From positions 1-64,000 of the forward strand of contig NZ_JACMYG010000001.1 of NCBI RefSeq assembly GCF_014236655.1: 64,000 bases of DNA, given 5' to 3'. The translations under genes and the position numbers were made by a program. The stretch's first letter is position 1. Each line of letters starts with the position of its first letter. Source of the stretch: Pseudomonas kielensis (GTDB lineage Bacteria; Pseudomonadota; Gammaproteobacteria; Pseudomonadales; Pseudomonadaceae). Below the pieces are notes generated by a model. It had not been told where the DNA came from, searched no databases, and saw only the letters and a program-made list of their open reading frames with translations. Positions 38,762 to 48,854 of this stretch are shown here, piece after piece.

Positions 38762-39145
38762 ATGCTGAAGTCATTAATGGTCATCGCCGTTGGCGCTTCA
38801 CTTGGAGCCTGGTTGCGCTGGATATTGGGCATGAAACTGAATGCTCTGTTTCCTACGATTCCTCCAGGTACTGTGGTCGCGAACATGGTTGGGGGCTACA
38901 TCATCGGCCTGGCCATCGCCTTCTTGGCCGCTTCTCCTACCCTCAGTCCAGAGTGGCGTCTCCTCATCATCACGGGTTTCTGTGGTGGGCTTACCACCTT
39001 CTCCACATTTTCAGCCGAAACGGTTGCCTTGATTCAGGAAGGCAGACTGCTCTGGGCGCTTGGCTCAATTTCGTTGCACGTCGTAGGTTCGTTAGCGATG
39101 ACCGCTGCCGGGCTTCTGTCCTACCAAATGATTGGTACTCGCTGA
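38762..39145 (+). CDS. crcB: Fluoride exporter CrcB/Fluc
   Basis: A 127-aa membrane protein with four hydrophobic helices. It is a dual-topology fluoride channel that lets fluoride leave the cytosol. Family motifs are [26 protein letters not shown] and the signature [16 protein letters not shown]. It lies under a fluoride riboswitch. Confidence 0.95.
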   Translation: MLKSLMVIAVGASLGAWLRWILGMKLNALFPTIPPGTVVANMVGGYIIGLAIAFLAASPTLSPEWRLLIITGFCGGLTTFSTFSAETVALIQEGRLLWALGSISLHVVGSLAMTAAGLLSYQMIGTR

Positions 39146-39155
39146 GGAGATAGAA

Positions 39156-39509
39156 ATGAAAGGCTATATGGTCGTTTTTTTCACCCAACAAAACCGTCGT
39201 TATCAGGGAAAGATGCTAGGCGAATGGATCGTCGACGTGGCTAAAGAAATGGGGTTGCGAGGCGCCACGCTCTGCACCGGAATCGAAGGGTTTGGGCACA
39301 CAGGAAAACTGCATTCATCGCACTTTTTTGAGCTGGCGGATCAACCCACGGAGATTCGCTTGGCAATCACGGAAGATGAGGCAGAACGGTTGTTCAAGCG
39401 ATTGGATTCCGAGGAGATTTCGGTGTTTTTCACAAAGACTCCAATCGAGATGGGCACCCTTGGAAAAACGCCTTCCAGTGCAGCCCCCTCCACAACTTCG
39501 GAGCTATGA
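39156..39509 (+). CDS. DUF190 domain protein of the fluoride operon
   Basis: A 117-aa protein ([19 protein letters not shown]...). DUF190 proteins occur with or fused to CrcB and are thought to assist fluoride export; the mechanism is unknown. GAGGAGA precedes ATG 39156, 10 bp after crcB. Its stop overlaps the start region of ppa. Confidence 0.88.
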   Translation: MKGYMVVFFTQQNRRYQGKMLGEWIVDVAKEMGLRGATLCTGIEGFGHTGKLHSSHFFELADQPTEIRLAITEDEAERLFKRLDSEEISVFFTKTPIEMGTLGKTPSSAAPSTTSEL

Positions 39510-39511
39510 AC

Positions 39512-40042
39512 ATGAGCTACGCGGACATCCAAGCTGGCAACGCCATCCCCGATGACTTTTTCACCGTTATCGAGATTCCTACAAACCACTCTCCGATCAA
39601 GTACGAAGTGGACAAGCCAAGTGGGCAGATCTTCGTCGACCGCTTCCTCAGCACACCGATGTTCTATCCGGCCAACTATGGGTTTATCCCGAATACGCTG
39701 AGCGACGATGGTGATCCGCTGGACGTCCTGGTGGTTTGCCCATATCCCGTCTCACCTGGGGTTGTCATCCGCAGTCGCCCGGTTGGTGTGATGTACATGA
39801 ATGACGAAGCCGGGGCGGATGCCAAGGTGATCGCAGTACCTCATGAAAAACTCAGCTCGATGTACAGCGACGTAAAGGAGTGCTCAGACCTCCCTGCGTT
39901 ACTCCTCGCACAGATTCAGCACTTCTTCGAAAACTACAAGGCGTTAGAGCCGGGTAAGTGGGTGAAGATGGGCCGCTGGGGCAGTGCAGACGAAGCGCGG
40001 GAAGAGATTCGCAAATCGGTAGCTGCTTATATCCCCAAATAG
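39512..40042 (+). CDS. ppa: Inorganic pyrophosphatase (family I)
   Basis: A protein of about 176 aa that hydrolyses pyrophosphate to phosphate in the cytosol. It shows family I motifs [29 protein letters not shown] and DGDPLDVLV with the metal-binding Asp cluster. ATG 39512 has GGAG 8 nt upstream; ATG 39506 is too close to it. Fluoride inhibits this enzyme by binding at the metal site, so a spare copy in a fluoride operon makes sense. Whether this copy is less sensitive is unknown. Confidence 0.92.
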   Translation: MSYADIQAGNAIPDDFFTVIEIPTNHSPIKYEVDKPSGQIFVDRFLSTPMFYPANYGFIPNTLSDDGDPLDVLVVCPYPVSPGVVIRSRPVGVMYMNDEAGADAKVIAVPHEKLSSMYSDVKECSDLPALLLAQIQHFFENYKALEPGKWVKMGRWGSADEAREEIRKSVAAYIPK

Positions 40043-40352
40043 GCTTACTCCAGATTGAAATGCCACTGTCGGAGGATCGCGCTGAGGTGCGTGCATTTAT
40101 GCTTGGCCTCAGTTGCTTCAATCATCAAATATCCGAGGAACCACACGCCTGTGAAGAAGGATCGATGCTCGCTCGCCTAGCGAGGCTATGCGCTTGGAGC
40201 GCGCTCTTGGGTTTCGTGAGCGACCCCGTGTCGGGGAACAGACTGGAGGCTGATTAGGGCTCGGTGTAAATCGTTACAGGCTATGTGCCCTGCCGCGTTG
40301 GTAAACCTCGGATGTTAAAATAATCGCTTTGGATCAAAGCGCAAGGACACTG
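40043..40352. other. 310-bp gap between ppa and nhaA
   Basis: No gene and no second fluoride aptamer seen. A short hairpin (CCCCGTGTCGGGG, about 40223-40235) may mark the end of the crcB-ppa transcript. A promoter for nhaA is expected but not recognised. Confidence 0.4.
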
Positions 40353-41555
40353 ATGACTCATAGTAGAGCTCCCGCAGAAACCCCTAGAGCAGCCGCGATT
40401 CTGGCTCGCTTCCTATCGTCGGAATCCGCTGGCGGCCTTGTACTGATGGGGGCAGCACTCGCGGCTCTGATCGTGGCCAATTCGCCTCTCTCGCAAGGTT
40501 ATTTTGCCGCCTTGAACAGTGTCTGGCTGGGCATGTCTGTCGAGCATTGGGTCAATGATGGCCTGATGGCTATCTTCTTCCTGATGGTCGGCCTTGAGAT
40601 CAAAAGAGAGATTCTGGCAGGCGGGCTCTCCACTTGGGGCCAGCGTGCCTTGCCGGGATTTGGTGCTATAGGCGGCATGGTGGTGCCTGCGCTGATCTAC
40701 ATAGCAATCAACTGGGGGAATTCTGAGACCTTGAAGGGGTGGGCTATCCCAGCAGCTACCGACATCGCGTTCGCCTTGGGCGTCTTGTCGCTCCTAGGTA
40801 AGCGAGTCCCTACGTCGCTGAAGGTCTTCCTCGCCGCCTTGGCGATCATTGACGACCTGGGTGCTGTAGTCATCATCGCCTTTTTCTACACCACCGGTCT
40901 TTCCATGCCGATGTTGCTGGCATCGCTCGCAACTCTGGTCATTCTGATCGCAATGAATCGATTGGGCGTCAGACGATTATTCCCTTATTTGCTGGTCGGC
41001 TGTGTGCTGTGGTTCTTCGTGCTGCAGTCGGGAGTGCATGCCACCCTTGCGGGTGTCGCTGTAGCTCTGTGCGTCCCAATGGGCAAGCCTGAAGAGGAAG
41101 CCCGGTCTCCACTGCTGTTCCTGGAGGAAAAGTTGCACATGTGGGTCGCGTTCGCTGTGGTGCCGATTTTCGGCTTCGCCAATGCGGGCGTTTCACTGGC
41201 CGGTATTTCCATGGAGAACCTAGTCGATCCGGTTCCTCTGGGTGTTGCGCTGGGCTTGTTGGTGGGCAAGCAGATTGGCATCTTCCTATTGGCTGCTCTG
41301 GCCATTCGTATGGGCTTGGCCAAACTGCCGGAAGGCAGCAATTGGACACAGCTTTACGGCGTGGCGCTGTTGTGTGGCATTGGCTTCACCATGAGCCTGT
41401 TCATCGGAAACTTGGCGTTTGCTGGATCAGCTCACCTGATTGACGAGGTAAAAGTCGGTGTGTTGATCGGTTCGACCTTGGCTGCAATCGGTGGAGTCCT
41501 GATTTTGCGTCGCAGCGCTGCTCCTGCCGCTGCGCCCGCCACGATTTCCAGTTAA
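40353..41555 (+). CDS. nhaA: Na+/H+ antiporter NhaA
   Basis: A 400-aa inner-membrane antiporter with about 11-12 helices. It shows the ion-binding pair in [20 protein letters not shown] and the motifs [12 protein letters not shown] and [17 protein letters not shown]. Start ATG 40353 has AAGGA 7 nt upstream; an earlier TTG is less likely. NhaA genes are among those often placed under fluoride riboswitch control, since HF entry acidifies the cytosol. Confidence 0.93.
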   Translation: MTHSRAPAETPRAAAILARFLSSESAGGLVLMGAALAALIVANSPLSQGYFAALNSVWLGMSVEHWVNDGLMAIFFLMVGLEIKREILAGGLSTWGQRALPGFGAIGGMVVPALIYIAINWGNSETLKGWAIPAATDIAFALGVLSLLGKRVPTSLKVFLAALAIIDDLGAVVIIAFFYTTGLSMPMLLASLATLVILIAMNRLGVRRLFPYLLVGCVLWFFVLQSGVHATLAGVAVALCVPMGKPEEEARSPLLFLEEKLHMWVAFAVVPIFGFANAGVSLAGISMENLVDPVPLGVALGLLVGKQIGIFLLAALAIRMGLAKLPEGSNWTQLYGVALLCGIGFTMSLFIGNLAFAGSAHLIDEVKVGVLIGSTLAAIGGVLILRRSAAPAAAPATISS

Positions 41556-41569
41556 GCGTAAGCAAGACG

Positions 41570-41604
41570 GCCACAGAATTTCTCCCTGATCGAAATCCTG
41601 TGGC
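41570..41604 (+). terminator. Hairpin terminator of nhaA
   Basis: GCCACAGAATTTC (41570-41582) pairs with GAAATCCTGTGGC (41592-41604) with one mismatch, 15 bp past the stop. Confidence 0.6.
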
Positions 41605-41708
41605 TGGAACATCGTTTGGCGAAGTTTGGTCATCGTGCTGTATGCAAAAAGCTACCGATATGTCCTCTTAACCGCGAATCGTCACCAGCAATTCGGATGC
41701 GACTTTTT

Positions 41709-42200
41709 TCAGCATGAAAGTTTCGCGCTGAATGGACTGCCCCATCGATGACTCCTGGCGCTGCATCCGGCTTCATTGTGCGTTATGGCTTCATGCAGGT
41801 TGATCCAAACAGGCCGCATTCCATTTGCGATTTCATGACTTTCCATTCTGACTGGCTCTAGCTGGGAGGCCACTTCGCATATATAAAAGTGCGAAGTCAT
41901 GTGCATCAGATCGTATTGCGGCTTCCAGTAGGGCCGGTACTCTTCGATATAGCCATAGTGCTGGAGCACCTTAATCTCACGGGCACCCGTCTCTTCCTCA
42001 AGCTCACGCTTCAGGCCTGTGACAATGTCCTCGTCGTCATCAAGACCGCCGCCAGGGAAGCTAAAGTCGTTATAGCGCTCAGTGAACAGCAACAGGATCT
42101 GTTCGTCCCGCAACACGATGCCGCGTGCGGCATGACGGCGGAACACCCTGCCTTGTTTGGATTTCAGCTCTGGATGAATAATTTCGGTAATGGGTTGCAT
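41709..42200 (-). CDS. NUDIX hydrolase with frameshifted C-terminus
   Basis: A 163-aa protein with a perfect Nudix box (GGLDDDEDIVTGLKRELEEE then TG), the Mg2+ site for hydrolysis of nucleoside diphosphate compounds. After HNEA the sequence becomes Cys/Ser-rich and ends abruptly. In another frame the same DNA encodes MQRQESSMGQSIQRETFMLK and a normal ending at about 41668. A frameshift near 41765 is likely, so the natural protein was about 13 residues longer. The catalytic part is complete and may still work. Confidence 0.8.
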   Translation of the reverse strand: MQPITEIIHPELKSKQGRVFRRHAARGIVLRDEQILLLFTERYNDFSFPGGGLDDDEDIVTGLKRELEEETGAREIKVLQHYGYIEEYRPYWKPQYDLMHMTSHFYICEVASQLEPVRMESHEIANGMRPVWINLHEAITHNEAGCSARSHRWGSPFSAKLSC

Positions 42201-42243
42201 GCTGTCTCGTTACGACTCAATCAGGTAATCATCGTCTAAAGTA

Positions 42244-42278
42244 ACCACAGTATTTCTGACGTTTGGAAATACTGTGGT
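42244..42278 (-). terminator. Terminator of the usp-sulP unit
   Basis: A perfect 13-bp inverted repeat (42244-42256 with 42266-42278, 9-nt loop) lies just past the usp stop on the minus strand, followed there by a modest T-rich stretch. Confidence 0.7.
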
Positions 42279-42291
42279 CGGGGACGCTATC

Positions 42292-43143
42292 TCAGCGAAG
42301 CAGCAACACAGGCATGGTGGCTGTTCGAAGCATTGTCGTAGTCGTGCTGCCTACCAGAAACTGTCGGATGCGTGAGTGCCCGTAGGCACCCATCACCAGT
42401 AGATCAATTCCGTGCTCTGACTGATAAACGTGCAAAGCCGCTTCCACGTCTCCTTGTCGGATTTCTGCATGGACTTCAAAACCTGAGGAGATAAGCATGC
42501 TCCTGGCTTTCTCCAGCGCCTCTCGGTTGTCTTCCAAATCAGCACCAACCATAACAAGATGAATTGGTAGCCCCTCACAAAGCTGGCTAGCGGCGAACAT
42601 CTGGACAGTTTTGTAGGCCGTAGGGCTGCCGTCAAAAGCGACCATTACCTTTTCAGGTCTTCTGTAGCTGCTTGCTGTGATCAAAATTGGACGGTGAATT
42701 GTGCGTACGACAGCTTCAATTTGGCTGCCGAGGCTTTGAGCACCGCGATTGCTGTTTTCGCCCACTCGCCCAATTACCAGCAGTCGAATCTCAGCCTCAA
42801 GCTCGCTCAGGCTTTCTACCAGATGGCCGTGGCGTTGCTTCAGCTCAGGAAAAGCAGCGCCCGAGACTACAGTTCGCTCCCTGGCTTTCTCGAGCGTGTG
42901 CTGCCCTTGCTCCAGAGCAAGCCTGGCGCGCTGCGCATCTAATGTAGCCAGTTCCTCAAGCAGGTGCTCTCGACTTCCAAGACCAATATTTCCACTCAGG
43001 TCTGCCGCTGCCGGATATTTCTCTTCATCCAGTACATGCAGCAAGGTAAGAGGCGCACCTAACTTTTGCGCCGCCCATGCTGCGTAGTCGCAGACCGCCA
43101 GTGAGGACTGTGAGTAATCAATGCATGCCATTACGTGGGTCAT
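42292..43143 (-). CDS. Universal stress protein with two Usp domains
   Basis: A 283-aa cytosolic protein. The first Usp domain spans about 1-150 (MTHVMACIDYSQSSLAVCDY) and the second about 163-283 (KVMVAFDGSPTAY, then LLVMGAYGHSRIRQFLVGS, the ATP-binding G-x2-G-x9-GS pattern). It lies 11 bp downstream of the sulP gene, so probably in one transcript. Usp genes are known in fluoride and general anion-stress loci. The ligand is unknown. Confidence 0.88.
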   Translation of the reverse strand: MTHVMACIDYSQSSLAVCDYAAWAAQKLGAPLTLLHVLDEEKYPAAADLSGNIGLGSREHLLEELATLDAQRARLALEQGQHTLEKARERTVVSGAAFPELKQRHGHLVESLSELEAEIRLLVIGRVGENSNRGAQSLGSQIEAVVRTIHRPILITASSYRRPEKVMVAFDGSPTAYKTVQMFAASQLCEGLPIHLVMVGADLEDNREALEKARSMLISSGFEVHAEIRQGDVEAALHVYQSEHGIDLLVMGAYGHSRIRQFLVGSTTTTMLRTATMPVLLLR

Positions 43144-43154
43144 TGTTTATCTCC

Positions 43155-44642
43155 TTAGTGGCTCATGAGCTTGTCGATGGCGTCAGGTTTGTCATGCACG
43201 CCAAAGCGGTCAACGATAGTGGCGCTGGCTTCATTCAGGCCCAGCACATCTACCTCTGCACCTTCACGGCGGAACTTGATGACCACCTTGTCCAGAGCTG
43301 CAACCGCAGTGATATCCCAGAAATGGGCTTGGGTAAGGTCGATGGTGACTTTGTTGAGAGCTTCTTTGAAGTCGAAAACGTTGGTGAACTTGTCGGCTGA
43401 GCTGAAGAACACCTGACCTACAACGCGGTAAATGCGGTGTGACTCTGCCTCTTCAAGACTGCTCTTGATATCGAGATAGTGTCCGACTTTGTTCGCAAAG
43501 AACAGTGATGCCAGCAGCACGCCTACCAGTACGCCATAGGCCAAGTTGTGCGTTGCTACAACGACCACAACAGTCGCGACCATGACAAGGTTGGTCGACA
43601 GCGGGTGCTCTTTAAGATTACGCAGCGAATCCCAGCTGAAGGTGCCGATGGACACCATGATCATCACGGCAACCAATGCCGCCATCGGGATCTTGGACAG
43701 CCATTCGCCCAGGAACACGACCATCAGCAGCAAGAAGATGCCCGCGCATAAAGTTGAGAGGCGAGTACGACCGCCGGACTTCACGTTGATGATCGACTGG
43801 CCAATCATGGCGCAGCCCGCCATGCCACCGAGCATCCCGGCTGCGATGTTTGCAACGCCCTGGCCCTTACATTCGCGGTTTTTGTTGCTGGTGGTATCGG
43901 TCAGATCATCGACAATGGTCGCGGTCATCATGGACTCAAGCAGGCCTACAACTGCCAGAGCCGCTGAGTACGGGAAGATGATGCGCAGGGTTTCAAAGTT
44001 CAGCGGGACTTCAGGCCAGAGGAAAATCGGCAGCGTGTCCGGCAGTTGGCCCATGTCGCCCACGGTGCGGATATCGAGTCCCAGGTACATCGCGATAGCG
44101 GTCAAGGTCAGGATGCACACCAGCGGCGAGGGAATCAGCTTGCCGATCTTCGGCACATACGGAAACAGGTAGATGATTCCGAGACCCGCTGCGGTCATGG
44201 CGTAGACGTGCCAGGTGACATTTGTGAGTTCAGGCAACTGCGCCATGAAAATCAGAATCGCCAATGCATTCACGAACCCGGTGACCACTGAGCGCGAGAC
44301 AAAGCGCATCAATGAGCCAAGTTTCAGGTAGCCCGCGAGGATCTGGAGTACCCCACAGAGCAAGGTTGCAGCCAGCAGATACTGGAGCCCGTGATCTTTT
44401 ACCAAGGTAACCATGAGCAGTGCCATGGCACCGGTAGCCGCCGAGATCATGCCAGGGCGACCGCCGATGAAGGCAATCACGGCACAGATACAGAAGGATG
44501 CGTAGAGGCCGACCTTAGGGTCGACGCCGGCGATGATCGAAAAGGCAATAGCTTCCGGAATCAGCGCGAGTGCGACTACGATTCCCGCGAGCACGTCTCC
44601 GCGAACGTTGGAAAACCACGTTTGTTTAATTTTTTGCAGCAT
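43155..44642 (-). CDS. SulP-family anion transporter with STAS domain
   Basis: A 495-aa inner-membrane protein. Ten or more helices ([20 protein letters not shown], with the SulP signature around [15 protein letters not shown] and [15 protein letters not shown] segments) are followed by a cytosolic STAS domain from about residue 380. SulP proteins move sulfate, bicarbonate or other anions. ATG 44642 ([10 protein letters not shown]) is chosen; the frame is open further upstream but not protein-like. Close to fluoride and metalloid genes, a role in anion stress is possible but not shown. Confidence 0.88.
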   Translation of the reverse strand: MLQKIKQTWFSNVRGDVLAGIVVALALIPEAIAFSIIAGVDPKVGLYASFCICAVIAFIGGRPGMISAATGAMALLMVTLVKDHGLQYLLAATLLCGVLQILAGYLKLGSLMRFVSRSVVTGFVNALAILIFMAQLPELTNVTWHVYAMTAAGLGIIYLFPYVPKIGKLIPSPLVCILTLTAIAMYLGLDIRTVGDMGQLPDTLPIFLWPEVPLNFETLRIIFPYSAALAVVGLLESMMTATIVDDLTDTTSNKNRECKGQGVANIAAGMLGGMAGCAMIGQSIINVKSGGRTRLSTLCAGIFLLLMVVFLGEWLSKIPMAALVAVMIMVSIGTFSWDSLRNLKEHPLSTNLVMVATVVVVVATHNLAYGVLVGVLLASLFFANKVGHYLDIKSSLEEAESHRIYRVVGQVFFSSADKFTNVFDFKEALNKVTIDLTQAHFWDITAVAALDKVVIKFRREGAEVDVLGLNEASATIVDRFGVHDKPDAIDKLMSH

Positions 44643-45215
44643 AGAAATATCCAAGGCAAAGCATCGCGCACGCCAAACGGACGGCGAGCGAATCGATACA
44701 AATTCAAATTTTGAGGATTTTTTCGCTGTGTGCTTTAGGTGTAAAACCGGGCGTACAGCAGTGAGCACCCGCGAGCGAAGCTAGCGGAAGCAAGGTGTTG
44801 CGAGGGGGCGTAGCGCTAAGGCGGCGTAGGCTGCCAGTAGATCGTTTGGAGTACAGTCATGCTGATGTTCCTGTAGCTCAAAGGGTATGCAGAACCGTCA
44901 GTATACATTGAAGCCGCCGTTGATTGCGACTCCGTGTCAAGCTCCACGAGCATTGAATGCTGAAAGAGAGCTAGCTGAAGAGCAGGTTTTTGAGCAAAGT
45001 TTGCGAGTGACGCGGGGGGATAGCCTTAAGTATCTCGCGAGACCCGCTTAGGTCTCTAGCTGGCTTTTCGATTAGGTTGGTACATTATAAAACCAAGTTC
45101 ACATTCACTCGCAGGGTTAGCCTCGTATGTCTAAGGAAGGCCATCGTTTAGCCCATGTTTAGTTGGCTCCATAGTATTTGGTTTCGTACCGCAATCATTT
45201 TGGGAGGGGTGAATA
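44643..45215. other. 573-bp divergent promoter region sulP / chrA-type gene
   Basis: No gene recognised. It must contain promoters for both neighbours. A small hairpin GAGACC...GGTCTC lies at 45039-45056. I looked for a second fluoride aptamer on both strands and found none. A GC-rich stretch at about 44770-44830 vaguely resembles the dispersed repeat but shares no long block. Confidence 0.4.
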
Positions 45216-46433
45216 TTGTCAGCCGAAGGTAGTGCAACGGTGGTCAAGACTGACGCCCCTTGGACGGTTTTTCTGGTGTTCCTGCGACTAGGACTCACCT
45301 CTTTTGGAGGCCCGATTGCGCATCTAGCTTACTTTCGCGAAGAATTCGTTGCTCGACGCCAATGGCTGAGCGAGCGCAGTTATGGGGATTTGATTGCCCT
45401 ATGCCAGTTCTTGCCGGGGCCCGCCAGTAGCCAGGTTGGCATAGGTTTAGGACTATCTCGCGCCGGGTTTCTTGGAGCAGTCGCTGCGTGGGCAGGTTTC
45501 ACATTGCCTTCGGCAATAATCCTGGTTTTATTCGCTCAGGGTATGTCCGCGTGGGGAGGCGCGTTTCCGAGCGGTCTTTTGCACGGTCTTAAAATTGTCG
45601 CGGTGGCTGTCGTTGCTCAAGCCGTCTGGGGTATGGGCCGTAGTCTGTGCACTGACGCGCCTCGAATAACTATCGCCGTGTTTGCTGCTTATGCTGCACT
45701 CCTTTGGCCGCATGCCTGGGGACAGATCGGCGTGATTTTCTTCGGCGCCATCATAGGATTGATCCTCTTCAGAACCGATCAGAACCAGGCTACGGAGTCT
45801 TTGCCGGTATCGGTGAGTAGGAAAGTCGGTGTGGTGTCTTTGCTGGTGTTCCTCGGCTTGTTAGTTGGTCTGCCATTGCTGGTTCAGCTGTGGCCCTCAC
45901 AAGCATTAGCTGTGGTAAACGCCTTCTTCCGCGCTGGGTCATTAGTTTTCGGAGGTGGGCATGTTGTGCTGCCGTTGCTTCAGTCGGCGACCGTACCGAA
46001 CGGATGGGTAGCCAATGACACGTTTCTTGCCGGATATGGTTTAGCACAGGCCGTACCAGGCCCGCTTTTTACCTTCGCAGCATTTCTTGGCGCGTCCATG
46101 AATGCCCAACCTTCTGGTTGGCTCGGGGCTACTGCCTGCGTCATTGCTATTTTTGCTCCTTCGTTCTTGCTCGTAATCGGCGTGCTGCCATTTTGGGAGC
46201 AACTGCGGAAAAGCTTACGCACCCAAGCTGCACTTTCAGGCGTAAACGCAGCAGTTGTGGGCCTTCTCCTGGCGGCCTTGTATAACCCAGTCTGGACGAG
46301 CGCCATAGTGATTCCTGCAGACTTTGGCTTAGCGCTGATAGCGCTTGTGGCTTTGATGTTCTGGAAGGTTCCTCCATGGCTGGTCGTCCTGGCGGGAGGT
46401 CTCCTCGGATGGTTACTCGGCATTGAGTTTTGA
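45216..46433 (+). CDS. chrA: ChrA-family (CHR) transporter
   Basis: A 405-aa membrane protein with two homologous halves, each starting with a CHR motif: RLGLTSFGGPIAHLAYF near residue 25 and FRAGSLVFGGGHVVLPLL near 240. PGPASSQVGIGLG and AVPGPLFTFAAFLG repeat the second motif. Such proteins export chromate, perhaps in exchange for protons; some members carry other anions. The start is TTG 45216, with GGAGG 8 nt upstream. Transcribed alone. Confidence 0.88.
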   Translation: MSAEGSATVVKTDAPWTVFLVFLRLGLTSFGGPIAHLAYFREEFVARRQWLSERSYGDLIALCQFLPGPASSQVGIGLGLSRAGFLGAVAAWAGFTLPSAIILVLFAQGMSAWGGAFPSGLLHGLKIVAVAVVAQAVWGMGRSLCTDAPRITIAVFAAYAALLWPHAWGQIGVIFFGAIIGLILFRTDQNQATESLPVSVSRKVGVVSLLVFLGLLVGLPLLVQLWPSQALAVVNAFFRAGSLVFGGGHVVLPLLQSATVPNGWVANDTFLAGYGLAQAVPGPLFTFAAFLGASMNAQPSGWLGATACVIAIFAPSFLLVIGVLPFWEQLRKSLRTQAALSGVNAAVVGLLLAALYNPVWTSAIVIPADFGLALIALVALMFWKVPPWLVVLAGGLLGWLLGIEF

Positions 46434-46723
46434 GGTCGGCTAAGCGATTCCGTCAGGACGGGTTGTTTAGCGCACGCTTACAGTGTGCTGAGTTGTTGAT
46501 GCAGCCGATGGATTTGATGAGCCGAAGGGGGCAGAACTGAGAACATGCATTGCGACCTGAATTTCGCGATTAGGCTTCTACGGTCTGAGCTAGAACTAGA
46601 CGAAAGAGAAGTCCCTAGGTGAGGTAATCAGATTTCAGACTGCGCATTTTTTTTCAAATGGGCGAATGGCGAAAACTGATCCGGGAAAGGTAATGTTCAA
46701 ATTCTTATTCATGGACGACTTAC

Positions 46724-47275
46724 ATGCCAGTCACAATTCGCGCTGCAGTTGTTGCAGATGCACAAGCTATCCAGCGTATTTACGCTCCCATCGTTTCGAC
46801 AACGGCGATCTCGTTCGAAGAGATTCCGCCAAGCGCTGAGGAAATCGCTCAGCGAATAGCGACGACACTTCAGACATATCCCTACCTGGTGGCCGAAGAA
46901 GGTGGGGAGATCAAGGGCTACGCCTATGCCAGCCAGCACCGTGCACGTCCGGCATACCGATGGGCCGTTGACGTAACGGTGTACATAGCCGAATCGGCTC
47001 GCCGTCAGGGTGTTGGACGTGAACTCTATGAGACCTTGCTTCCGATCCTTGAAAAACAGTGCTTTCGTGCAGCTTATGCCGGAATCGCACAGCCCAATGA
47101 AGGCAGTGTGGGGCTGCACGAGTCGCTGGGATTCGTCCATATCGGCACATATCCGGAGGTAGGCTTCAAGCTTGGGAAATGGCACGACGTCGGCTACTGG
47201 CGGCTCGGGCTGTGCCAGGCAACTCCGCCACTGGAGCCTATCCTCTTTCCTGAGCTTGAAGCCGCATCACAGTAG
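46724..47275 (+). CDS. arsN1: GNAT acetyltransferase, ArsN1-like (phosphinothricin/arsinothricin type)
   Basis: A 183-aa N-acetyltransferase. It shows DAQAIQRIYAPIV, ISFEEIPPS and the acetyl-CoA loop RRQGVGRELYETLLP near residue 92, then IAQPNEGSVGLHESLGF. This is the phosphinothricin acetyltransferase family. In arsenic clusters the ArsN1 branch acetylates arsinothricin, an arsenical antibiotic. Its place at the end of an ars locus supports ArsN1 rather than a general Pat. It converges with arsO. Confidence 0.82.
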   Translation: MPVTIRAAVVADAQAIQRIYAPIVSTTAISFEEIPPSAEEIAQRIATTLQTYPYLVAEEGGEIKGYAYASQHRARPAYRWAVDVTVYIAESARRQGVGRELYETLLPILEKQCFRAAYAGIAQPNEGSVGLHESLGFVHIGTYPEVGFKLGKWHDVGYWRLGLCQATPPLEPILFPELEAASQ

Positions 47276-47301
47276 GTACACTCGATTTGCGTCGCGAGCC
47301 A

Positions 47302-48375
47302 TCAGGATTCGCCAGTGAGATAGCTTTGGACTTGGTTGACTACATCTCGAGCGGTGCGGGTTACTCCGATCAATGTCGCAGAGGCGAGCCCCGTCCAATC
47401 GCCGTAACCCACCAGCCACAGACTGGGTGAAGCAACACTCCGGTTTTCGTTCACAGCCACTTTGCCATCCTGGCCTACAATGCCCAGGCTGTTCAGGTGG
47501 TCGAGCGCTGGAGAAAACCCAGTGCACCAGATGACGACATCCACCGCTGTTTCGTCTCCCGATGACCAGACAACGCCTGTTGAAGTGAAGTGCGTGAATG
47601 GCCGTACTGCGCTCAATACACCGCGCTCACGAGCGTCCTTCACCGATGGCACCATTACGATGTCGCCCAGCCCTCCAACGGGCTGTTCAGGCTCCACTCC
47701 CTCCTGTTGCGCCTTCAATCGAGCAGTAGCTCGTTCGAACAGGGCGCGCCCATCAACCTCATCAGGTAGAAACTTTGGGGCCTCTTGAGTTACCCAGGTT
47801 GCCTGAGCCACTTTAGAAACCTCGGCGTAAATCTGGGCTCCCGAGTTGCCACCACCCACGACAAGGACGGTTTTCCCCTCAAACTCATTCGGCCCAACGT
47901 AATGAGCGGAATGAAGCTGCTGCCCAACGAACAACTCCTGTCCGGGATAGCTCGGAGTAAATGGGCGGCTCCAGGTGCCTGTTGCACTGATAACCGCTTT
48001 GGCATCCCAGTTTCTATCCCCGGAGAAAACCCGTAATCCTTCTTCGATTTTTTCGACACGGGTCACCCTGGTGGATCGGATGATGGGGAAGTCATATCGA
48101 CGCTCGTACAGAGTCAGATAGTCTATAACATCATCACGGTGAGGCGTTTCTTCTGATACGGCAGGCATCGGCCAGCCTGCAATCGAGCTCCATGCCGATG
48201 GAGAGAAGAGTCGCAGCGAATCCCAGCCATGCCGCCAGGCTCCTCCTGGTGCCGACTCCGCATCGAGCATCACGTAAGACAAGCTTGTCCGCTTCAAAAA
48301 ATAGGCGACTGTCAGCGCAGATTGACCACCGCCAATGACCACAACATCAAGTTTCGAATTCTGACTCACCAGCAT
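47302..48375 (-). CDS. arsO: ArsO-type flavin monooxygenase
   Basis: A 357-aa NAD(P)H-dependent flavoprotein. FAD Rossmann motif [17 protein letters not shown] lies near residues 11-28, and a second nucleotide motif [17 protein letters not shown] near 170. ATGTWSRPF lies between them. It resembles ArsO, found in Pseudomonas ars operons, whose exact reaction with arsenicals is not settled. Last gene of the seven-gene minus-strand operon. Confidence 0.82.
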   Translation of the reverse strand: MLVSQNSKLDVVVIGGGQSALTVAYFLKRTSLSYVMLDAESAPGGAWRHGWDSLRLFSPSAWSSIAGWPMPAVSEETPHRDDVIDYLTLYERRYDFPIIRSTRVTRVEKIEEGLRVFSGDRNWDAKAVISATGTWSRPFTPSYPGQELFVGQQLHSAHYVGPNEFEGKTVLVVGGGNSGAQIYAEVSKVAQATWVTQEAPKFLPDEVDGRALFERATARLKAQQEGVEPEQPVGGLGDIVMVPSVKDARERGVLSAVRPFTHFTSTGVVWSSGDETAVDVVIWCTGFSPALDHLNSLGIVGQDGKVAVNENRSVASPSLWLVGYGDWTGLASATLIGVTRTARDVVNQVQSYLTGES

Positions 48376-48412
48376 CCTCCAGGCTCAATCGCGGCAACTC
48401 ACCGTCGTCGTA

Positions 48413-48835
48413 TCAGACTCTGCGACCGTGCTCATCAATGACGACTTGTCCGTCTTCTTTGACGAAGCTGCCGCGCTGCTCCTGCGGCAGAAGGTCGAGG
48501 ACTGCCTCTGACGGACGACACAAGCGTGTACCCAAAGGCGTCACGACGATGGGGCGATTGATCAGGATGGGATGAGCCATCATGGCATCGATGAGCTGAT
48601 CATCAGTAAGTGACGTGTCGCCGAGTCCCAGCTCCTCGTAGGGAGTGCCTTTAATACGAAGCAGGGCCCGCACCTCGATACCCATATCCTTGATCAACCT
48701 GACAAGCGTGGTGCGCTCAGGTGGGGTCTGTAGGTACTCGATAACAACCGGCTCTTCTCCGCTGTTGCGGATCAACTCCAAGGTATTGCGAGAGGTGCCA
48801 CATTGCGGGTTGTGATAGATCGTGATCTGACTCAT
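48413..48835 (-). CDS. arsC: Arsenate reductase, glutaredoxin-linked ArsC
   Basis: A 140-aa enzyme that reduces arsenate to arsenite using glutaredoxin and glutathione. Catalytic Cys12 in YHNPQCGTSRNTL, and the family block LIDAMMAHPILINRPIVVTP with its Arg. AGGAA precedes ATG 48835. It sits downstream of arsH by 19 bp. Confidence 0.93.
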   Translation of the reverse strand: MSQITIYHNPQCGTSRNTLELIRNSGEEPVVIEYLQTPPERTTLVRLIKDMGIEVRALLRIKGTPYEELGLGDTSLTDDQLIDAMMAHPILINRPIVVTPLGTRLCRPSEAVLDLLPQEQRGSFVKEDGQVVIDEHGRRV

Positions 48836-48854
48836 ACCGTTTCCTCGCGGTGAG

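Noticed and set aside
40043..40352. Possible second fluoride riboswitch before nhaA
   Set aside because: The AACCGCC and CTGATGATG blocks are absent; only a small hairpin is present.
44770..44830. Possible fifth copy of the dispersed repeat
   Set aside because: Some GC blocks look similar, but neither the AAGCCCG nor the GGTTCA block is present.
45039..45056. GAGACC/GGTCTC hairpin as terminator
   Set aside because: Only 6 bp, no gene ends nearby on either strand in a suitable place.
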